From contig NZ_ARVV01000001.1 in NCBI RefSeq assembly GCF_000385375.1, positions 2,604,001 through 2,668,000 of the forward strand: 64,000 nucleotides of DNA. The letters are read 5' to 3'. The first letter of the stretch is position 1; the number at the start of each line of letters is the position of its first letter. The notes beneath the pieces are model-generated. The model was given only the letters and a program-made list of their open reading frames with translations, was not told where the DNA came from and did not search any database. Positions 44,586 to 54,360 of this stretch are shown here, one piece after another. Made by a program: the position numbers and the translations under genes. This DNA comes from Methyloversatilis discipulorum (GTDB lineage Bacteria; Pseudomonadota; Gammaproteobacteria; Burkholderiales; Rhodocyclaceae).

Positions 44586-45365
44586 TCAACTTCGGTCTAT
44601 GCGCAGGCGGTACTGGAAGGCATCGCCGCGGTAGTAGAGGAATTCGAAATCGATGGGCCGGTCGTCAGCCCAGGTCAGGCGCTCGATGCGCAGCAGCGGC
44701 GAGGCCTCGGCGATGTCGAGATGACGGGCCAGCGACTCGTCGGCCGAGATCGCCTCGATCTGCACGTCGGCGTGCGTGAGGTTGCGGCCGAGGTCGTTTT
44801 CGAGAATGACGAAGATGTCGCGCGTGGCCAGGTCTTCCTGCGTCAGCCGCTCGCCGATGTCCGGCGGGAAGTAGCTCACGTCGACCGAGATGGGTTCGCG
44901 GTTCAGGTAACGCAGGCGCTGTATCTCGAACACCGGCGCCTCCGGCTTCAGCTGCAGCCGCTGCGCCACCACGGCACTGGCGGCGACCGGCTTCGCGCTG
45001 AGCAGCAGCGAGTAGGTTTCGTAGCCGGAGGTGGACATCGCCTCGCCGAAACCCTGCAGCCGCGACAGGCTCTGGAAGGCCTTGGGCTTGGCAACGAAGC
45101 TGCCCTTGCCCATCACCTTGAAGATGAGCCCCTCCTTCTGCAGGTCGCCCAGTGCCTGCCGTATCGTGATGCGGCTGACATCGAATGCCGACATCATCTG
45201 GCTTTCCGACGGCATCTGCGAATGCGGCGGGTAGCTGCCGTCGAGAATGCGCCGGCGCAGGATTTCGCGGATCTGCGTGTACAGCGGCATCTGCGATACC
45301 GGCGACAGCGCGTCCTCGACCTCCGCCGCGCCCGGGGGCGCGATCTGCTTGCGGTGGGGTGCCAT
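44586..45365 (-). CDS. GntR family regulator (HutC/UTRA type)
   Basis: 259 residues. The N-terminal winged helix reads PLYTQIREILRRRILDGSYP, PSESQMMSAFDVSRITIRQA, LGDLQKEGLI. A UTRA ligand-binding domain follows (VFEIQRLRYLNREPISVDVS, LLRIERLTWADDRPIDFEFL). It probably represses the AprAB-like operon and itself, releasing DNA when a substrate-derived ligand binds. The start at 45365 has AGGAG; a longer frame to 45560 lacks similarity. A strong palindrome lies 21 bp upstream of the start. Confidence 0.92.
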   Translation of the reverse strand: MAPHRKQIAPPGAAEVEDALSPVSQMPLYTQIREILRRRILDGSYPPHSQMPSESQMMSAFDVSRITIRQALGDLQKEGLIFKVMGKGSFVAKPKAFQSLSRLQGFGEAMSTSGYETYSLLLSAKPVAASAVVAQRLQLKPEAPVFEIQRLRYLNREPISVDVSYFPPDIGERLTQEDLATRDIFVILENDLGRNLTHADVQIEAISADESLARHLDIAEASPLLRIERLTWADDRPIDFEFLYYRGDAFQYRLRIDRS

Positions 45366-45385
45366 GTTCGAGCTCCTGTTCAAGA

Positions 45386-45417
45386 ACCTGTTATGACGGG
45401 TCATGTCATGCAAAGTC
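45386..45417 (-). promoter_or_regulatory. Candidate operator site 1 (upstream of gntR)
   Basis: The core ATGACGGGTCAT (45393-45404) is a perfect ATGAC-N2-GTCAT palindrome. The wider 32-bp stretch aligns with site 2 before tauE at 26 of 32 positions by eye. Its location 21 bp upstream of gntR fits autoregulation. Confidence 0.7.
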
Positions 45418-45492
45418 AGTGCCAATTTTTTCGCTCCGCACAACATGTTCAGAAATCGTTGATTTGACTGCGGTTTACGACGATCAACCGCT

Positions 45493-46323
45493 TCAGCACC
45501 GGCTGTCGGACGCACCGCATTGCTGCACCGCGACAGTGCCCTGCACCAGTGCGAGCGCATGCACCGGCCAAGCTGCGAGCGCGCCGGTCGCCATCAGCAG
45601 GCACAGCACGACGCGACGGAAATGACGCGGGTCCAGCCACTGGTAGAGCCGCTCGCCGAGGAGCCCGCCGCCGTGAAAAAGCGGCGCCAGCAAAAGCCCC
45701 TGCAGCAGCAGCGACAGGCCGAACATGCCCGACAGCACGATGGCGATCAGCGCCAGCGGGTAAAGACATCCGAAATAGACGAGGAAGCTCGCGCGCGCCC
45801 GGTGACTGTCGGTTTCGACGCCCAACAGATAGAGGATGGCCGGCGGTCCGCCGACCCCGCCGAAGCCGGTCAGCACGCCGCTGAACAGACCCGCAGAGAT
45901 CGAGCCCGCCTGACTGCGGCCACGCACCAGACGGGCGCCGGTCAGCAGCACCGCCGCACTGGCGATCACCGCGACGCCGATCACCTGGCCGAACAGTCGC
46001 GCCGGCAGCACGCTCACCAGCCACAGCCCGAGAGGAATGCCGGCACAGGCAGCACCCAGCATCGGCAGCAGCACCCGGTGATCGACCAGCCGGCGCACCG
46101 ACGGCGCCAGTGCATGCGTCAGCGGCAGCGCGTTCAGCAGCGTCACGATGCACAGCGTGTCGCGCGCCGACGCCACCGTAGAGAGCAGCGGCGCCATCAG
46201 CAGCGCGGCGCCGAAGCCGGTCATGCCGCGCAGCACGCCGCCGGCGATCACCGCGCCGGCGATCACCGACCAGCTCGCGAGCGCGCGGTCCGGCCACAGC
46301 GTGTTCAGCAGCGAAGCATCCAA
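45493..46323 (-). CDS. TauE/SafE-family sulfite or organic-anion exporter
   Basis: 276 residues from a TTG start with GGGGAG six bases upstream; the ATG at 46386 in frame would include the operator and is less likely. About eight hydrophobic helices carry VLRGMTGFGAALLMAPLLS and GVLTGFGGVGGPPAILYL, the two glycine-rich TauE/SafE halves. The family exports sulfite, sulfoacetate or related anions. It lies between two copies of the putative GntR site, so it is probably part of the same regulon and exports the product of the pathway (inference). Confidence 0.88.
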   Translation of the reverse strand: MDASLLNTLWPDRALASWSVIAGAVIAGGVLRGMTGFGAALLMAPLLSTVASARDTLCIVTLLNALPLTHALAPSVRRLVDHRVLLPMLGAACAGIPLGLWLVSVLPARLFGQVIGVAVIASAAVLLTGARLVRGRSQAGSISAGLFSGVLTGFGGVGGPPAILYLLGVETDSHRARASFLVYFGCLYPLALIAIVLSGMFGLSLLLQGLLLAPLFHGGGLLGERLYQWLDPRHFRRVVLCLLMATGALAAWPVHALALVQGTVAVQQCGASDSRC

Positions 46324-46377
46324 TCGGTTCTCCCCGGCGGGACGGACCACCTGCGAATTCGACAGCGTCCGCGCCCA

Positions 46378-46409
46378 ACCTGTCATGACAGGTCATGTCG
46401 AGCAAAAGC
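46378..46409 (-). promoter_or_regulatory. Candidate operator site 2 (upstream of tauE)
   Basis: Core CATGACAGGTCATG (46384-46397) is a perfect CATGAC-N2-GTCATG palindrome, and the 32-bp context resembles site 1 before gntR. It is about 55 bp upstream of the tauE start. The 228-bp gap between yeiH and tauE holds this and no convincing gene. Confidence 0.7.
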
Positions 46410-46551
46410 CGGACCAGTTCGCGCACACGCCACGCGCCGGTCGTCAAACCCTTTGCCGTCGCGGCTTCCGTCAGTGCGTGGCGGTTCATGTGCAGCACCA
46501 CGACAGCCCGGCACGGTGCGCCGGCCTCGGCGACGCCCTGCTTGCGTGCGT

Positions 46552-47562
46552 TCATGCCAGTGCTCCGAGGCTGACCAGGCCGAAGCCGGCAAGCAGCAGC
46601 CACAGCCACAGCAGCGCGGCCAGTGCCCACACGCGCCAGCCGGCATGCGCCATGTCGGCCAGCCGGGTGTTGGCACCGAGCGCCGCCAGACCGACCGCGA
46701 GCAGCGCCTGCGCGGCTTCCGCTCCGGCGGCCTGCAGCCACAGCGGCAACAGCCCCGACGCGTTGAGCGCCATCATCACGACAAAGCCATACAGGAAGAG
46801 CGGCACGCCCGGGCTGCGCAGCGACGTGGCGCCCGGCACGCGCAGCCCGGCGGCGATCAGCATCACCACCGGCGCCAGCAGCATCACGCGCATCATCTTC
46901 TCGACCAGCGCGCTGGCCGCCGCCTCAGGTCCGGCCGCGGCAGCGCCGGCGACGACATGGCCCAATTCGTGTACCGAGAGGCCGACCCAGAGGCCGAATG
47001 AGGAGTCGTCCAGACCGCTGAGCGGTCGCAGCAGCGGCAGCAGATACATGCCCAGCGTGCCGAACACGACCACCGCCAGCACCGCCGCCGACACATGGCG
47101 TGCGCGGGCGCCGATCACGCTGTCGGCCGCGGCCACCGCCGCCGCACCGCAGATCGCGCTGCCGCAGCCGATCAGCACCGCCGCCTGGGTGTCGAGCCCG
47201 AGCCGACGGCCCAGCGCGAGAGCCAGCGCCAGCGTGCTGAGCACGATGACCAGCGCCATCGCCAGCCCGCTCCAGCCCACGCTGCCCAGTTCGTCGATGC
47301 CGATGCGCAGACCGTACAGCGCGATGCCGGCGCGCATCAGCGTGCCGCGCGCCAGCCGGAATCCATCCGCGCCGCGCGTCGGCAGCGCCGGCCACAGATT
47401 GCCGACCACGATGCCCAGCGCCACCGCCAGCGGCAGCCAGCCAAAACCGTGCGCCGACACGCCCGGCACGGCCGACAGCGCCGCCGCGGCAGCCGCAACG
47501 GCCACCGACGCGACAAGACCGGTCGGCAGGCTGGAAGCAGTGAGGGCGGTGGTCGAATTCAT
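46552..47562 (-). CDS. YeiH-type putative sulfate/sulfite exporter (UPF0324)
   Basis: 336 residues, about ten membrane helices. VLIGCGSAICGAAAVAAAD, GLSVHELGHVVAGAA and LAVGLAALGANTRLADMAHA are the conserved UPF0324/PSE blocks. E. coli YeiH is linked to the LysR regulator YeiE, and a LysR gene is divergent here. Its function in export of a sulfur compound is inferred from the family name and the neighbouring tauE. Start 47562 has only a weak ribosome site. Confidence 0.88.
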   Translation of the reverse strand: MNSTTALTASSLPTGLVASVAVAAAAAALSAVPGVSAHGFGWLPLAVALGIVVGNLWPALPTRGADGFRLARGTLMRAGIALYGLRIGIDELGSVGWSGLAMALVIVLSTLALALALGRRLGLDTQAAVLIGCGSAICGAAAVAAADSVIGARARHVSAAVLAVVVFGTLGMYLLPLLRPLSGLDDSSFGLWVGLSVHELGHVVAGAAAAGPEAAASALVEKMMRVMLLAPVVMLIAAGLRVPGATSLRSPGVPLFLYGFVVMMALNASGLLPLWLQAAGAEAAQALLAVGLAALGANTRLADMAHAGWRVWALAALLWLWLLLAGFGLVSLGALA

Positions 47563-47645
47563 GGAGGCGTCGCGGGCTGCAGGAAAGTGAGTGCAGCGTA
47601 AGCGGCGCGCCATTCATTCTTCTATATCATGCAAATCACTGATCG

Positions 47646-47660
47646 ATTACCGTGGGTAAT
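47646..47660. promoter_or_regulatory. Candidate LysR operator
   Basis: Perfect palindrome ATTACC-GTG-GGTAAT ending 3 bp before the lysR start, in the 100-bp gap between yeiH and the divergent lysR. The position fits autorepression. Only the symmetry is seen; the binding is inferred. Confidence 0.5.
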
Positions 47661-47662
47661 GC

Positions 47663-48568
47663 ATGAACCTGCATCTTCTGCGCATCTACGTGAAGGTCGT
47701 CGAAGTCCAGAGCTTTTCGCGTGCCGCGGAGGCGCTGGACATCACTCAGCCCGCCGTATCGAAGGCGGTGCGCGAGCTCGAATCCCAGCTCGAAACGGTG
47801 CTGCTGGACCGCCGCGGCAAGACCTTCCGGCCGAGCGAATCCGGTCGGGCGCTCTATGAGTACGGGCGCAGCATCCTGGCGCTCGAACGCGAGGCGACCG
47901 AAACCATCCGCGCCTACAGTTCGCTCGAACGCGGGCGTCTGACCGTAGGTGCGAGCACCACCATTGCGACCTACTGGCTGCCGCCCTTCCTGGTCGATTT
48001 CCACGCCCGCCATCCGCACGTCGAGCTGCAGGTGATCAGCGGCAACACGCGGCAGATCGCCGATCTGCTGCTCGATTGCCGGGTCGATGTGGCGCTGGTC
48101 GAGGGCGAGGTCGACGACGCGCGACTGAACCGCCGCATCTGGCGACGCGACGAAATGGTCATCATCGCGCCGCGCGACGCCGATCTGCCGACCGGCGGCG
48201 TGCTGCGGCCGGCCGATCTGGTCGACCACAGCTGGATCGTGCGCGAACGCGGCTCCGGCAGCCGTGCCGCCACCGACCGCGTACTCGACGAGATGGGCCT
48301 GACGCCGGCGCGCACCATCGAGGTGGGCAGCAACGAAGCCATCGTGCAGACGGTGGCCGCCGGCCGCGGTCTGGGCATGGTGCCGCGCATCTGTGCGCGC
48401 GACCAGCTGGCGCTCGGCCGCATCCGCCGGCTGCATCCGGGCGGTGCCGCGATCCAGCGCACGCTCTATCGCATCCGCCTGCCCGAGCGCCCGATCAGCC
48501 CCGCCGCCCTCGCCTTCGAGGCGCTGATCGCTGACTCACACACGGCCACGGACGCGGCCGTCGAGTGA
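47663..48568 (+). CDS. LysR-family regulator (YeiE/CysL-like)
   Basis: 301 residues. N-terminal HTH MNLHLLRIYVKVVEVQSFSR and AAEALDITQPAVSKAVRELE, then a substrate-binding domain (LTVGASTTIATYWLPPFLVD, VISGNTRQIADLLL). The similarity in layout to E. coli yeiE-yeiH is strong, so it probably activates yeiH and senses a sulfur compound (inference). A hairpin terminator follows 17 bp after the stop. Confidence 0.92.
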   Translation: MNLHLLRIYVKVVEVQSFSRAAEALDITQPAVSKAVRELESQLETVLLDRRGKTFRPSESGRALYEYGRSILALEREATETIRAYSSLERGRLTVGASTTIATYWLPPFLVDFHARHPHVELQVISGNTRQIADLLLDCRVDVALVEGEVDDARLNRRIWRRDEMVIIAPRDADLPTGGVLRPADLVDHSWIVRERGSGSRAATDRVLDEMGLTPARTIEVGSNEAIVQTVAAGRGLGMVPRICARDQLALGRIRRLHPGGAAIQRTLYRIRLPERPISPAALAFEALIADSHTATDAAVE

Positions 48569-48585
48569 GCATCACAGGCCCGAAA

Positions 48586-48616
48586 TGAAGAAGCCGGCTC
48601 GCGGCCGGCTTCTTCA
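48586..48616. terminator. Hairpin terminator between lysR and purL
   Basis: Perfect 13-bp stem TGAAGAAGCCGGC / GCCGGCTTCTTCA, 5-nt loop, no long T run. It sits between two converging genes (lysR plus, purL minus), so it could stop both. Confidence 0.75.
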
Positions 48617-48633
48617 CTGCATCGACGCGTGGA

Positions 48634-51600
48634 TCAACCCACCCACACCCGCGCGTTCCTGAACATGCGCATCCACGGGCTGTCCTCGCCCCAGTGCGCC
48701 GGATGCCAGCTCATCTGCACCGTGCGGAACACGCGTTCCGGGTGCGGCATCAGGATGGTGACGCGGCCGTCGTCGGTGGTGACCGAGGTGATGCCGGCCG
48801 GCGAGCCGTTCGGGTTGCGCGGGTAGCGCTCGGCGATGGCGCCGTCGTGGTCGATATAGCGCATCGCGACCTGCGCCAGCGACTGCGCCTGTTCGTCGTC
48901 GAACACCGCGCGGCCTTCGCCGTGCGACACGACGATGGGCAGCTTGGAGCCGGACATGCCGCGGAACAGGATGGACGGCGAATCCGCCACTTCGACCATG
49001 GTGAAGCGCGCTTCGAACTGCTCCGAGCGGTTGCGCTCGAAGCGCGGCCAGTGCGTGGCGCCGGGGATGATGTCGCGCAGCTGGCTCATCATCTGGCAGC
49101 CGTTGCACACGCCCAGCGCGAAAGTGTCCTCGCGTTCGAAATAGGCGGCGAAGGCGTCGCGCAGTTCCGGATGGAACAGGATGGACTTGGCCCAGCCGGA
49201 ACCGGCGCCGAGCACATCACCGTAGGAAAAGCCGCCGCAGGCCGCCAGACCCTTGAAGTCGGCCAGCTTGATGCGGCCGGCCATCAGGTCGGACATGTGC
49301 ACGTCCTGCGCGTCGAAGCCGGCGCGATCGAAGGCCGCAGCCATCTCGACCTGACCGTTCACGCCCTGCTCGCGCAGGATGGCGATGCGCGGCCGCACGC
49401 CCTTGCTGATGTGTGGGCCCCCAGGCGGGCTCAAGCGCCCGCCGCCCCCCGAGGGGGTATCGGAAGCTTGGGACGGCCCGGCGCTTCCGATGTACGGCGC
49501 AGCAACATCCTCCTGCGGCTCGAAGGTGAGCGCCGCGAACAGGCCGCTGTCGGCGGTGTCGTCGAGCAGCGCGAATTCTTCGCGCGCGCAGTCGGCGTCG
49601 TCGCGCAGCAGTGCGATGCGGTGGCTGGTTTCGGTCCACGCCTTCTGCAGCTCGGCGCGCGGCTCGCTGAAGATGACCTTGGCGTTGTGCCAGAGACGGA
49701 TTTCGTCGCGGTCGTTCGGGCTGCCGATGCCGTGCGTGACGCCGGAAAGACCCGCCTCGCGCAGGATGTCCATCACCTGCGAGCGCTGGTCGACGCGGAT
49801 CTGGATCACCGCGCCCAGTTCTTCGGCGAACAGCGCGGTGAAGGTGCGGTCGTTGAAGCGGCCGCGCACCGCGTCCGGCTTCTTGGCCAGCGAATCGACG
49901 TCGACCAGCAGCGGATCGTAGGCCAGCGTGTCGAGATTGATCGACAGGCCCACCTTAGAGGCGAAAGCCATTTCGCACAGCGTGGCGAACAGGCCGCCGT
50001 CCGAGCGGTCGTGGTAGGCCAGCACCAGGCCGGCGTCGCGCAGCCGGTTGATCGCCGGCAGGAAGCGGCCGAGCAGCACTGCGTCGGCATCGGGCGCGTG
50101 TTCGCCGACCACGCCGTAGGCCTGCGCCAACGCCGAACCGCCGAGGCGGTTCTTCATCTGGCCGAGGTCGAGCAGCAGCAGTTCGGTATCGACTTCGGGG
50201 TCGATCAGCAGCTGCGGCGTCAGCGTCTTGCGCACGTCCTCAACGCCGGCGAAGGCGGTGATGACCAGCGACAGCGGCGACACCACCTCCTTCTGCGCCT
50301 CGCCCTCGCTCCAGCGCGTCTTCATCGACAGGCTGTCCTTGCCGACCGGAATGGCCAGACCCAGCGCCGGACAGAAGTCGAGCGCCACCGCCTTCACCGT
50401 ATCGAACAGCGCGGCGTCCTCGCCCTTGTGGCCGGCCGCTGCCATCCAGTTGGCCGACAGCTTGATGCGCTCGAAGCTGCGCACGTCTGCGGCGACCAGA
50501 TTGGTGATGGCCTCGCCGATCGCCATGCGGCCGGACGCCGGTCCGCTGAGCAGCGCGACCGGCGTGCGTTCGCCCATCGCGAACGCCTCGCCGCGATAGC
50601 CGGTGAAGCTTTCGGTGGTGACGGCGACGTCGGCCACCGGCACCTGCCACGGGCCGACGAACTGGTCGCGCGCGGTCAGGCCGCCGACCGAGCGGTCACC
50701 GATGGTGATCAGGAAGGATTTGCTCGCCACCGCCGGCATGCGCAGCACGCGGTAGGCGGCGTCCTTCAGGTCGTAGCCGGCGACGTCCATCGGCGGCGCG
50801 TAGGCCGGGCGGCGCTGCACCGTGCGGTGCATCTTCGGCGGCTTGCCGAGCAGCACGTCCATCGACATGTCGACCGGCTTCGTGTTGAACAGCGGATCGG
50901 CCACCGTGAGTTGGCCGTCGGACGTCGCCTCGCCGAGCACGGCGAAGGGGCAGCGCTCGCGTTCGCACAGCGCGCGGAATTCATCGATACGCTCAGGCGC
51001 GATCGCCAGTACGTAGCGCTCCTGCGATTCGTTGCACCACAGTTCGGCCGGACTCATGCCCGACTCTTCGCTGTGGATGGCGCGCAGGTCGAACCAGGCA
51101 CCGTGGCCGGCGCCGTGCGCCAGTTCGGGCAGTGCGTTCGACAGGCCGCCGGCACCGACGTCGTGCACGGCGAGGATGGGGTTGTCCTCCTGCATCTGCC
51201 AGCAGCGGTCGATCACTTCCTGCGCGCGGCGCTCGATTTCCGGGTTGCCGCGCTGTACCGACGCGAAGTCGAGGTCGGCGGTATTGGTGCCGGTGGTCAT
51301 GCTCGACGCAGCCCCCCCACCCAGGCCGATCAGCATTGCCGGGCCGCCCAGCACGATGAGCTTGGTGCCAGCTGGGAACTCGATCTTCAGCGCGTCACGC
51401 GCGGCGATGTTGCCGATACCGCCGGCGATCATGATGGGCTTGTGATAACCCCGCATCTCGCCCATGAAGGGCAGTTCGAAGGTGCGGAAATAGCCCGCCA
51501 GATTGGGGCGACCGAACTCGTTGTTGAAGGCGGCAGCACCCAGCGGGCCGTCAATCATGATCTGCAGTGCAGAGGCGATGCGCTCCGGCTTGCCGTAGAG

Positions 51601-52683
51601 CTCGCCGTCGACACGCTCCCAAGGCTGTTCGAAGCCGGGGATGTTCAGGTTGGACACCGAAAAGCCGGCCAGACCGGCCTTGGGCTTCGCGCCACGGCCG
51701 GTCGCGCCTTCGTCGCGGATTTCGCCGCCAGCGCCGGTGGCGGCACCAGGGAAGGGCGAAATCGCGGTCGGGTGATTATGCGTCTCGACCTTAGCCAGGA
51801 AGTGCATCGGTTCGGAATGCCAGCCCCAGCGGCCGTTGCGATCCGGGTAGAAGCGATCGACCGGCGCCGTGGTGGCGCCCTCGATCACCGCCGCGTTGTC
51901 CGAATAGGCGACCACGGTGTGCTGTGGCGTCGCGCGATGGGTTTCGCGGATCATGCCGAACAGACTCATGTCCTGCGTCGCGTAATCGATGTTCCAGCTG
52001 GCGTTGAATATCTTGTGCCGGCAGTGCTCGGAATTGGCCTGCGCGAACATCATCAGCTCGACGTCGGTCGGGTCGCGGCCCAGCTTGGTGTAGGCGTCGA
52101 GCAGGTAATCGATTTCGTCGTCGGACAGCGCCAGACCCAGTTCGGCGTTGGCGCGCTCCAGCGAGCGGCGGCCGTCGGCCAGCGATACGCTGACCAGCGG
52201 ACGCGGCGCGACGTGGCTGAACAGCGCGTCGGCGTCGTCGAGCGAGGTGAGCACCGATTCGGTCATACGGTCGTGCAGCAAGGCGGCCAGCGCTGTGCGT
52301 TCGGCATCGTCGGGACCACCACCCAGCAGGCCGCGAGCCAGCTCCAGCTCGTACAACACGCCGCGTTCGACGCGCTGCACGCTGTCCAAACCGCAGTTGC
52401 GGGCGATATCAGTCGCCTTAGACGACCATGGCGAAATCGTGCCCAGACGCGGCGTGACCAGCAGGGCATCGCCCTCGACGGCGGCTGCCGGCTGCGCATT
52501 GAGCAACGCGCACAGCTTGTTCAACTCGTCGGCCGACGGCTGCGCCGTGCATTCAACGAAGAAATACTGGGTGGCGGTGAGCTCGCGCAGCTTGGGAAGC
52601 GCAGTGCGGCATTCGTCGGACAGGCGCGCCAGACGCGCGGCGGAGTATGCGGGCGAGCCGCGGAGCTTGAGGAGATGGGCCAT
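48634..52683 (-). CDS. purL: Phosphoribosylformylglycinamidine synthase (PurL) with inserted palindromic segment
   Basis: 1349 residues (E. coli 1295). Purine pathway, large single-chain form: N-terminal PurS-like part, two AIRS-like ATP halves ([37 protein letters not shown]) and a C-terminal glutamine amidotransferase with Cys1193 in [11 protein letters not shown]. Start 52683 gives [17 protein letters not shown]. Between the ATP-binding part and the amidotransferase is an extra, low-complexity, in-frame stretch of about 30 residues (about 1062-1091) encoded by palindromic DNA (49411-49500). The frame is intact, so the enzyme is likely functional. Confidence 0.95.
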   Translation of the reverse strand: MAHLLKLRGSPAYSAARLARLSDECRTALPKLRELTATQYFFVECTAQPSADELNKLCALLNAQPAAAVEGDALLVTPRLGTISPWSSKATDIARNCGLDSVQRVERGVLYELELARGLLGGGPDDAERTALAALLHDRMTESVLTSLDDADALFSHVAPRPLVSVSLADGRRSLERANAELGLALSDDEIDYLLDAYTKLGRDPTDVELMMFAQANSEHCRHKIFNASWNIDYATQDMSLFGMIRETHRATPQHTVVAYSDNAAVIEGATTAPVDRFYPDRNGRWGWHSEPMHFLAKVETHNHPTAISPFPGAATGAGGEIRDEGATGRGAKPKAGLAGFSVSNLNIPGFEQPWERVDGELYGKPERIASALQIMIDGPLGAAAFNNEFGRPNLAGYFRTFELPFMGEMRGYHKPIMIAGGIGNIAARDALKIEFPAGTKLIVLGGPAMLIGLGGGAASSMTTGTNTADLDFASVQRGNPEIERRAQEVIDRCWQMQEDNPILAVHDVGAGGLSNALPELAHGAGHGAWFDLRAIHSEESGMSPAELWCNESQERYVLAIAPERIDEFRALCERERCPFAVLGEATSDGQLTVADPLFNTKPVDMSMDVLLGKPPKMHRTVQRRPAYAPPMDVAGYDLKDAAYRVLRMPAVASKSFLITIGDRSVGGLTARDQFVGPWQVPVADVAVTTESFTGYRGEAFAMGERTPVALLSGPASGRMAIGEAITNLVAADVRSFERIKLSANWMAAAGHKGEDAALFDTVKAVALDFCPALGLAIPVGKDSLSMKTRWSEGEAQKEVVSPLSLVITAFAGVEDVRKTLTPQLLIDPEVDTELLLLDLGQMKNRLGGSALAQAYGVVGEHAPDADAVLLGRFLPAINRLRDAGLVLAYHDRSDGGLFATLCEMAFASKVGLSINLDTLAYDPLLVDVDSLAKKPDAVRGRFNDRTFTALFAEELGAVIQIRVDQRSQVMDILREAGLSGVTHGIGSPNDRDEIRLWHNAKVIFSEPRAELQKAWTETSHRIALLRDDADCAREEFALLDDTADSGLFAALTFEPQEDVAAPYIGSAGPSQASDTPSGGGGRLSPPGGPHISKGVRPRIAILREQGVNGQVEMAAAFDRAGFDAQDVHMSDLMAGRIKLADFKGLAACGGFSYGDVLGAGSGWAKSILFHPELRDAFAAYFEREDTFALGVCNGCQMMSQLRDIIPGATHWPRFERNRSEQFEARFTMVEVADSPSILFRGMSGSKLPIVVSHGEGRAVFDDEQAQSLAQVAMRYIDHDGAIAERYPRNPNGSPAGITSVTTDDGRVTILMPHPERVFRTVQMSWHPAHWGEDSPWMRMFRNARVWVG
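49411..49500. repeat. Palindrome-rich in-frame insertion inside purL
   Basis: Three nested inverted repeats: GGCGGGC / GCCCGCC (49424-49430, 49437-49443), CCCCC / GGGGG (49446-49450, 49453-49457) and ATCGGAAGC / GCTTCCGAT (49459-49467, 49483-49491). The segment encodes a Gly/Ser/Pro-rich linker not expected in PurL. It looks like the CCCCCGAGGGGG-type short repeats of betaproteobacterial genomes (my recollection). Confidence 0.65.
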
Positions 52684-52772
52684 GAAAGGACAGCGGGGAA
52701 GTGGGCCGCGCACCTGTGTGCGCGGATAAAACCCGATTATACGGGTTCGCCCCGCCCGCTGCCCCTGCGCGC

Positions 52773-53177
52773 TTACTGCTGGAAGCGGGCCTTGGCCTGC
52801 TCGACGCACGCATCCTTGGCGTTGCCGCTCATTTCATTGCAGCGGGCCTTGGCGGCCGCATACTGGGCTTCGAGACGGTCCTCGGCGGTATCGGCCCGCT
52901 CTTCGCCGGCCTTGCGTCTCACCTTGGCGTCGGCCATGGCCGACTCACGCGCAGCCTTGGCTTCCTTAACGCAGGTCTTCTTGGCGCTTGAATCGAGCGC
53001 GTCGCAGCGGGTTTTCGCCGCTTCGTAATCCATGTCGGCGCGCTTCTTCGCCGCGTCGTACTGAGCCTCGGTCTGCGCCTCGATACGGTCTTCGACGTCG
53101 GCGGATGCGGCAGGCATCGAGAAAGCGGTCAGGGCCATCGAGCACAGCACGGTCAGCAATCGGGCTTGAGTCTTCAT
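52773..53177 (-). CDS. Secreted hypothetical protein with repeated Cys/Ala/Lys helices
   Basis: 134 residues, signal peptide (cleavage near SMPAASA). The mature part is a charged, helical, Ala/Lys-rich chain with two related units: [19 protein letters not shown] and [19 protein letters not shown]. Each has two cysteines 12 residues apart that could form a disulfide or bind a ligand. I cannot assign a function. Start 53177 has AAGGAG six bases upstream, and an inverted repeat (53194-53200 with 53212-53218) lies just before the ribosome site. Confidence 0.8.
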   Translation of the reverse strand: MKTQARLLTVLCSMALTAFSMPAASADVEDRIEAQTEAQYDAAKKRADMDYEAAKTRCDALDSSAKKTCVKEAKAARESAMADAKVRRKAGEERADTAEDRLEAQYAAAKARCNEMSGNAKDACVEQAKARFQQ

Positions 53178-53482
53178 TGGACACTCCTTGATTCGTTTGA
53201 TGAAGGCCCCGTCAAACGAGGCCGTCGGATGTTCAGAGGCAGCACAACCAGGGCCGCGCCCCGATGACTTCAGCCTAGCCGCCGCGGCACTGATGGCGCG
53301 TAAGACGCCGGGGCACGCCATGTAGGAGAACACCGCCCGCAGCTGTCGGACGCGCTGAACTGGCGGAAGACGCCCGCTTCGCAATAGCATCTGCATCTGC
53401 GGCATGCTCGCCCGGGCACTGCACCCGCACGCCGACCGGCCTGCCGGCAGGCGAGCGCCGCGCGAAAAGGAGCCGAAGCACG
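53178..53482. other. 305-bp non-coding gap
   Basis: Divergent region between the secreted hypothetical gene and cnoX-like gene. It contains the leader palindrome CGTTTGA / TCAAACG (53194-53218) and a perfect CCTGCCGGCAGG palindrome (53440-53451), plus both promoters, which I could not place. No convincing small gene or RNA was seen. Confidence 0.5.
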
Positions 53483-54355
53483 ATGTCCGCCGTTGTCCCC
53501 CTCCCCGACGTGATCGACGCGAACCTGACCAATTTCCAGCGCGACGTGATCGACGTATCGCAGCGCATGCCGGTACTGGTCGACTTCTGGGCGCCTTGGT
53601 GTCAGCCCTGTCGTGTCCTGACCCCCAGACTGGAGGCGCTGGCCGCCGACTACGCCGGCCGGGTGCGTCTGGCCAAGATCAATTCGGACGACAACCCGGA
53701 ACTGGCGCGCCGCTTCGGCGTGCGCGGCATCCCCAACGTGAAGGCCTTTGTTGGCGGCGTGGTGGTCGATGAATTCACCGGCGTTCTGCCGGACCGCGAA
53801 CTGCGCGATTTCATGGACGCGCTGCTGCCGTCGCCGGCCCTGTCGGCCTTCGAAGAGGCGCAGGCCGCGCTCGCCCGCGGCGATACCACCGCTTCGCTCG
53901 GCCTGTTCCAGGGCGCACTGGCCATCGATCCTGGATTCGAACCGGCGGTGCTCGGCCGGGTCGAGGCACTGATTGCGCTCGGCCGGCTCGACGACGCCCA
54001 GTCCGCACTCGACGCGCTGCCCTACGAGCAGGAAGACCGTGCTCGCATCGGCACGCTGTATGCGCGCATCGCCATCGCACGCCGCCAGCCGGGCGACGGC
54101 GACGAGAACTACGCCGCCCGCATCGCGCGCAATCCGGGCGACCTGAGCGCCCGCCTCGCCTTCGTTGCAGAGCTCGCCGCGCGCGAACAATGGGAGGAAG
54201 CGATGGAACAGGCGCTGGAAGTGGTACGCCGTGACCGCAGCTTCGACGACGACGCCGGCCGTCGCGCGCTGCTCGACCTGTTCGCGTTGCTCGGCTCGGG
54301 CGACGAACGGGTACGTCGCTACCGGCGCGAGCTGGCCGCCGTGCTCAACCGCTGA
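53483..54355 (+). CDS. cnoX: Thioredoxin-TPR co-chaperone (CnoX/YbbN-like)
   Basis: 290 residues. Thioredoxin domain (residues 1-110) with an intact CQPC (Cys40, Cys43) in VDFWAPWCQPCRVLTP and IPNVKAFVGG, then a C-terminal TPR-like region. E. coli CnoX lacks the first Cys; here both are present, so it can act as an oxidoreductase as well as a hypochlorite-activated holdase (inference). Start 53483 has AAAAGGAG 9 bp upstream. The uracil/hypoxanthine glycosylase gene follows at 54361. Confidence 0.92.
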   Translation: MSAVVPLPDVIDANLTNFQRDVIDVSQRMPVLVDFWAPWCQPCRVLTPRLEALAADYAGRVRLAKINSDDNPELARRFGVRGIPNVKAFVGGVVVDEFTGVLPDRELRDFMDALLPSPALSAFEEAQAALARGDTTASLGLFQGALAIDPGFEPAVLGRVEALIALGRLDDAQSALDALPYEQEDRARIGTLYARIAIARRQPGDGDENYAARIARNPGDLSARLAFVAELAAREQWEEAMEQALEVVRRDRSFDDDAGRRALLDLFALLGSGDERVRRYRRELAAVLNR

Positions 54356-54360
54356 CGACG

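Noticed and set aside
45449..46555. Minus-strand frame whose ATG overlaps the yeiH stop (ATGA)
   Set aside because: The overlap looks like coupling, but it runs through tauE in another frame and has no family resemblance; TauE's frame is clearly real.
48694..53028. 1444-residue plus-strand open frame
   Set aside because: Antisense of purL, which has unmistakable PurL motifs on the minus strand.
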